A stretch of DNA of 64,000 nt from Panorpa germanica (lineage: Eukaryota; Arthropoda; Insecta; Mecoptera; Panorpidae), in assembly GCA_963678705.1 (NCBI GenBank), contig OY783208.1, positions 682,001 to 746,000 of the forward strand. Reading direction: 5' to 3'. The notes under the pieces were generated by a model. It was not told the DNA's origin. It saw only the letters and a list, made by a program, of their open reading frames with translations, and searched no databases. The translations under genes were made by a program, and so were the position numbers. Shown piece after piece: positions 61,101-64,000 of the stretch (positions within the stretch are counted from its first letter, which is position 1; the number at the start of each line of letters is the position of its first letter).

Positions 61101-64000
61101 AGTTTAGAAAGATCTAAATTCAATAGTGAAATATTAGATGTGATTAAAACTTTTACTGTTAATACTAAATGTTTGTTAAGTAATTCAAAATTAATTAGTG
61201 AATTATTTAAATATTTAGAAATTCATTTTCAAAACTAATTTTTGTGGTACCAACTCATTAAAAGTCAGTGGAAGAAAGCTTAAAATGTAGATACGTTATT
61301 CATCTAACTAATTGCAGCTTTAGATTTTGATTCGCGTTTATAGTTACTTACATAAAACGATTTAAACATAAAAAAACATGGATTTAACCTGCTCTATAGT
61401 ATCGCCATTTATATTTCGCGAGTCAAAAATGGCCAAATGTGTATAATTATTAATGCATCTATATTTTTAGCAACTGGTTACAGACTTAAAAGGGGCTACA
61501 GACTTCTGGCTAACGACTCAGATGAGCCACAGGGTGTCTCGCATCTAGTGTTTGTAATTCATGGGATTGGGCAGAAAATGGACACTGGAAGAATCATCAG
61601 AAATACGAGCGCGTAGGTTTATTTAATATTTTACTAATACAGAAATGATCATGACAACTACATTGAAAAATTCACATTTTAAATAGCTATATCTCGATAA
61701 CGACGTGGTCAATAATGTTCATTTTTCTTTATGAGGTCTGTGACTACGATTTTTATAACATATCAAATTTTCATGAAGTTCCTGCATTACGTTTGGAATT
61801 TAAACCAACAAATGTGTATTCTCCATAAGAGCCCGTGTTCTAATTACTAATAAAAACGGCGTGGTCATTTTTAAACTAATTAGGCTCGTATGATTTGTAT
61901 TTAATTACAGAATAATTAACTACCTTAAAGATATTTAATTATGTTATGTAATCAAAGTACAATTCTTTTAATCATCCTATTTTTTACATTGTTTTAGCAT
62001 TTTCGGTTCTTTACCCCTGCAACTTATACTACAAATATAACACCTAATTATTACTATATTATTTTCAGGTTTAGAGAATGTGTGGATTGGCTTAAGAATA
62101 AATATTTCCCTTCAGCAAATCAAAGAGCAGAATTTTTTCCAGTTGAATGGCGGTCCAGTCTAAAATTAGACAGTGGTAATTATCTTTAAAGGAAATCCCA
62201 ATAGGAACAGGAAAAATAAAGAGAAAAATTGTATTATCTTCGTTTTCTATAAAACTGTGCTATATATTGATAGAGCTGGCTACTAGGTCCAATAACTCTT
62301 TGTATTTCAGGAGATATTAACAATTAAAAGTCATTTTGTCTTAAGAAAGATCCTTAAGGAGAGTGACGGATGATTGTGATGATATTTTTACGTAAAATGT
62401 CAATGATTTTAGTGATTTCTTCGTTCCACATACTATTTGTATTATTTGAATCGAAAGCTTGATGTTTTCTGAACCATATTCAATTGAAATAATAATTTTC
62501 TCCATTAGATACTTACATGAAATTTTCAATCAAATGCACAAGTTCATGAAATTCGGAATTTATGAATTTATTAATGGGCTTGTGTCCTCATTTTTTAGTG
62601 GTCGATTTTTCAATTGTTATTGATGTTAATAAATGTGTATTGGCGTGTCTATTTTATTAAATATCTAAATGTTGACGGAGATATAGCAATTAAAAGTTTG
62701 AATTGTAGTTTTAGCGCTAGAAATGGTCGGCCATATTTGTATGACGTGAAATGCATTTTAATGTCAGTTATTTGTTGAGTAGGTCAGTGCAGTGGTAATG
62801 TTTTGTAGCTGTTGGTAGTCAAATAATCAAGTCAAATCAAAGAATAATAAGTTTTTATTTTATTTAACCCTGCTAAGGCAGACATAATATTGAAATTTGA
62901 TTGTTCCTTGAAATAGCTGTGAATAGTATTTGATATTTTGATATATAAATACATATAGCAGAGATTTATGAGCTGTAAGGTTGTGATGTAACATGCACTT
63001 GGAATGTGTACAACGTTGAATCCCTTTAATAATTAAAGAGACAAAATGATTTTTTTAATTGTTAATATCTCTTAACATATAAGGAGTTCTAGTAACCCAC
63101 TTTATCAATATGTAGTACAGTTTTATAGAAATTAAGACATAGGACACAAGCCTATTGTTAAATATGGCGGATCTAGTTTTCAATTTAAATATTTCTGTTA
63201 CTATTGGGGCACCTTTAATTTTATAAATATCCAAAGAGATTTAATAGAGTTGTGTTAATTTGTTCTGTGTTCTAGATATGGTTGATGCTATCACTCCACA
63301 TAATGTTATGAGTATTCGGCATCTTCTAAATTGCAGTGCTATGGACATTATGTATTACACCAGCCCGCTGTATGGCATGGAGGTAAAACTTATTAAGAAA
63401 TTTTGACACATTTGACGCAGGAACGATCGCTAATGTTTTTATAATATGTAGAGAAACGAATAAGAAAAAACTCCATCATATTTCCAATTAAAAAAGTCAC
63501 ATTTTAAGGAAATAATCGAAGAAAATCTTTTTTCTTACGATGAGCATCTTAAAAAATTAAATATATATATTTATTTATGTTGTTTATACGTAGAAAAAGT
63601 TTTGCGGTGGTAAATTTGAACATACAAACCCTAACCGACCTATGTTGAAACGCTAACCGACGTTTTGTGATGTAACAATTGTCATTACTTTTGAAAAACT
63701 TAGAATCATTCAAATATTGTCGTGTAAAGAAAATTAAAGCAAGCGTTATTCGTTTTTTTATAAAATATATTGAAGTTGAGCTACTTTTGATCGTTTCTTC
63801 ATCAATGTAAGAAAGTAATATTCCTAAATTCGGAAATTGAAGGAAGAAAGTATTTTTTGTATGAATATATTCCAACAGCCCCTGAAGCTTATGTGATATA
63901 TCTAACACTTCTTGTTCCAGGTCCAAAGAGGTTTAACAGAGGAACTAAATCGACTGTATTCAATGTTTTTACTACGTAATCCTAATTTTAAAGGTCCTGT
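55158..64000 (+). CDS. DDHD1: DDHD-domain phospholipase A1 (PA-PLA1, DDHD1 type), 5' part, runs off the window
   Basis: Intracellular phospholipase A1 that prefers phosphatidic acid. Exons seen: 55,158-55,433; 57,453-58,110; 59,262-59,337; 59,413-59,552; 60,124-60,252; 61,471-61,612; 62,069-62,175; 63,276-63,382; 63,921 to the window end. They join in frame (about 571 aa so far). Exon 1 is acidic and ends PEE; exon 2 opens VRWFYK and continues SGYDSLRIEKKYRDL, the WWE-like N-terminal block of the family, then an Asn-rich linker (about residues 150-300). Later blocks match DDHD1: IYWPGEQCFITRGLFFYDGSW, HLVFVIHGIGQKMD (residues 451-464), FFPVEWRSSL, DAITP and SAMDIMYYTSPLYG. The catalytic GxSxG serine and the DDHD domain must lie beyond the window. 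Introns 1, 2, 4 and 7 carry five family A copies, intron 5 a family I element and intron 6 a family F copy. Confidence 0.94.
56023..56597 (-). mobile_element. Family A element in DDHD1 intron 1
   Basis: Left terminus ATGGGTTTGTGTCCTATG, right terminus GAGGACACAAGCCCAT. Short subtype with CATGTTACGTCATAAAT. Confidence 0.92.
56813..57272 (+). mobile_element. Family A element in DDHD1 intron 1
   Basis: Both termini present, about 130 bp missing internally. TTG flanks it on both sides if the inverted repeat is taken as TGGGC...GCCCA. Confidence 0.92.
57272..57425. repeat. Family H repeat, shortened
   Basis: Directly abuts the family A end, as at 18,212. Ends about 27 bp before the acceptor of exon 2. 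Confidence 0.78.
58145..59217 (+). mobile_element. Family A-like ends carrying a LINE RNase H fragment (DDHD1 intron 2)
   Basis: Left: GCTTGTGTCCTATGCCTTAA and ACATTGATAAAAATAGC. Right: GTGATGTCACATGCATTTGG through TAACCCACTTTATC, all family A sequence. The interior is the LINE fragment. It begins 35 bp after the exon 2 donor. Confidence 0.75.
58240..59060 (-). pseudogene. LINE RNase H domain and zinc knuckle, copy 2
   Basis: The minus strand shows the same DSLSVLKNL, WIPGHCGIRGNEIADKLAKE and HIIFEC blocks as the other two copies, with the same stop after DKFK and the same frameshift before the knuckle. Confidence 0.88.
59588..60064 (+). mobile_element. Family A element in DDHD1 intron 4
   Basis: Begins ATGGGCTTGTGTCCTC, ends AGGACACAAGCCCAT. 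Short subtype, with part of the CATGCATTTGGAATG region missing. Confidence 0.92.
60319..61437. mobile_element. Family I element, long form, carrying the LINE fragment (DDHD1 intron 5)
   Basis: Arms at about 60,319-60,435 and 61,240-61,437 are inverted copies (for example TAGATGAATAACGTATCTAC against GTAGATACGTTATTCATCTA) and match the arms of 27,763-28,322. The right arm is the longer. The LINE fragment fills the middle. Confidence 0.82.
60437..61238 (+). pseudogene. LINE RNase H domain and zinc knuckle, copy 3 (least damaged)
   Basis: Best copy: after the shared stop at DKFK* it reads YTGEQLAILKALE, TDSLSVLKNL and WVPGHCGIRGNEIADKLTKE in one frame to about 61,024. A shift then leads to CQCGEEGTLDHIIFEC and ELFKYLEIHFQN-stop. 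The RNase H D/E/H/D positions are recognisable; the first Asp region is lost. Confidence 0.9.
61676..61880. repeat. Family F repeat in DDHD1 intron 6
   Basis: Contains ATCTCGATAACGACGTGG and AAAAACGGCGTGGTCATTTT; longest match to the UFC1 intron copy. Confidence 0.85.
62385..62573. repeat. Shared flank next to a family A end (DDHD1 intron 7)
   Basis: Inverted match of 5,401-5,590; touches the left terminus of the following family A copy. Confidence 0.85.
62574..63157 (+). mobile_element. Family A element, nearly full length, in DDHD1 intron 7
   Basis: Begins ATGGGCTTGTGTCCTC and ends GGACACAAGCCTAT. Keeps all inner segments of the long subtype. Confidence 0.92.

Noticed and set aside
1-64000. 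CRISPR arrays, bacterial operons, phage genes or rRNA/tRNA genes
   Set aside because: None found. Repeats are dispersed eukaryotic elements without regular spacers, and the genes are intron-split animal genes.

Overview
The window is animal nuclear DNA, most likely from an insect. It is very AT-rich, its genes are split by GT-AG introns, and the recognisable genes encode conserved animal proteins: WASH-complex subunit 2, UFC1, PINX1 and a DDHD-domain phospholipase A1. There are no bacterial operons, no CRISPR array and no phage genes. I could not determine the species.

Layout. Positions 1 to about 24,650 hold no protein gene I can support. They are a dense mosaic of short transposable elements plus a possible spliced non-coding transcript on the minus strand (about 20,827-22,900). 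From 24,657 the window is gene-rich: a four-membrane-span protein of unknown family (24,657-30,381, +); WASHC2/FAM21 (41,207-33,095, -); UFC1 (41,493-43,627, +), head-to-head with WASHC2; a small THAP-domain gene with a frameshift (44,984-44,215, -); a 762-residue Lys/Glu-rich protein (50,013-47,725, -); PINX1 (54,307-51,503, -); and the first nine coding exons of a DDHD1-type phospholipase (55,158 to the window end, +), head-to-head with PINX1. I rebuilt the exon chains by hand; every joined chain keeps one open frame except the THAP gene.

Repeats dominate. Family A is a roughly 590-bp element with 13-14 bp terminal inverted repeats (GGGCTTGTGTCCT). It appears about 23 times, in both orientations, often nested, and ten copies lie in introns of the genes above. 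Other families are B (about 500-785 bp, six copies), C (about 560-745 bp, three copies, each inside or against family A), D (about 750 bp, TTAA target duplication, two copies and a fragment), several 100-260 bp families (E-H), and a long-inverted-repeat family I.

The most unusual observations are these. (1) A degenerate LINE RNase H / zinc-knuckle fragment occurs three times, carried by two unrelated inverted-repeat families, and all copies share the same stop and frameshift, so the hosts rather than the LINE spread it. (2) The THAP gene sits between perfect 15-bp inverted repeats, which suggests a small THAP-encoding DNA transposon. (3) Shared flanking sequence next to family A copies suggests that it mobilises neighbouring DNA.
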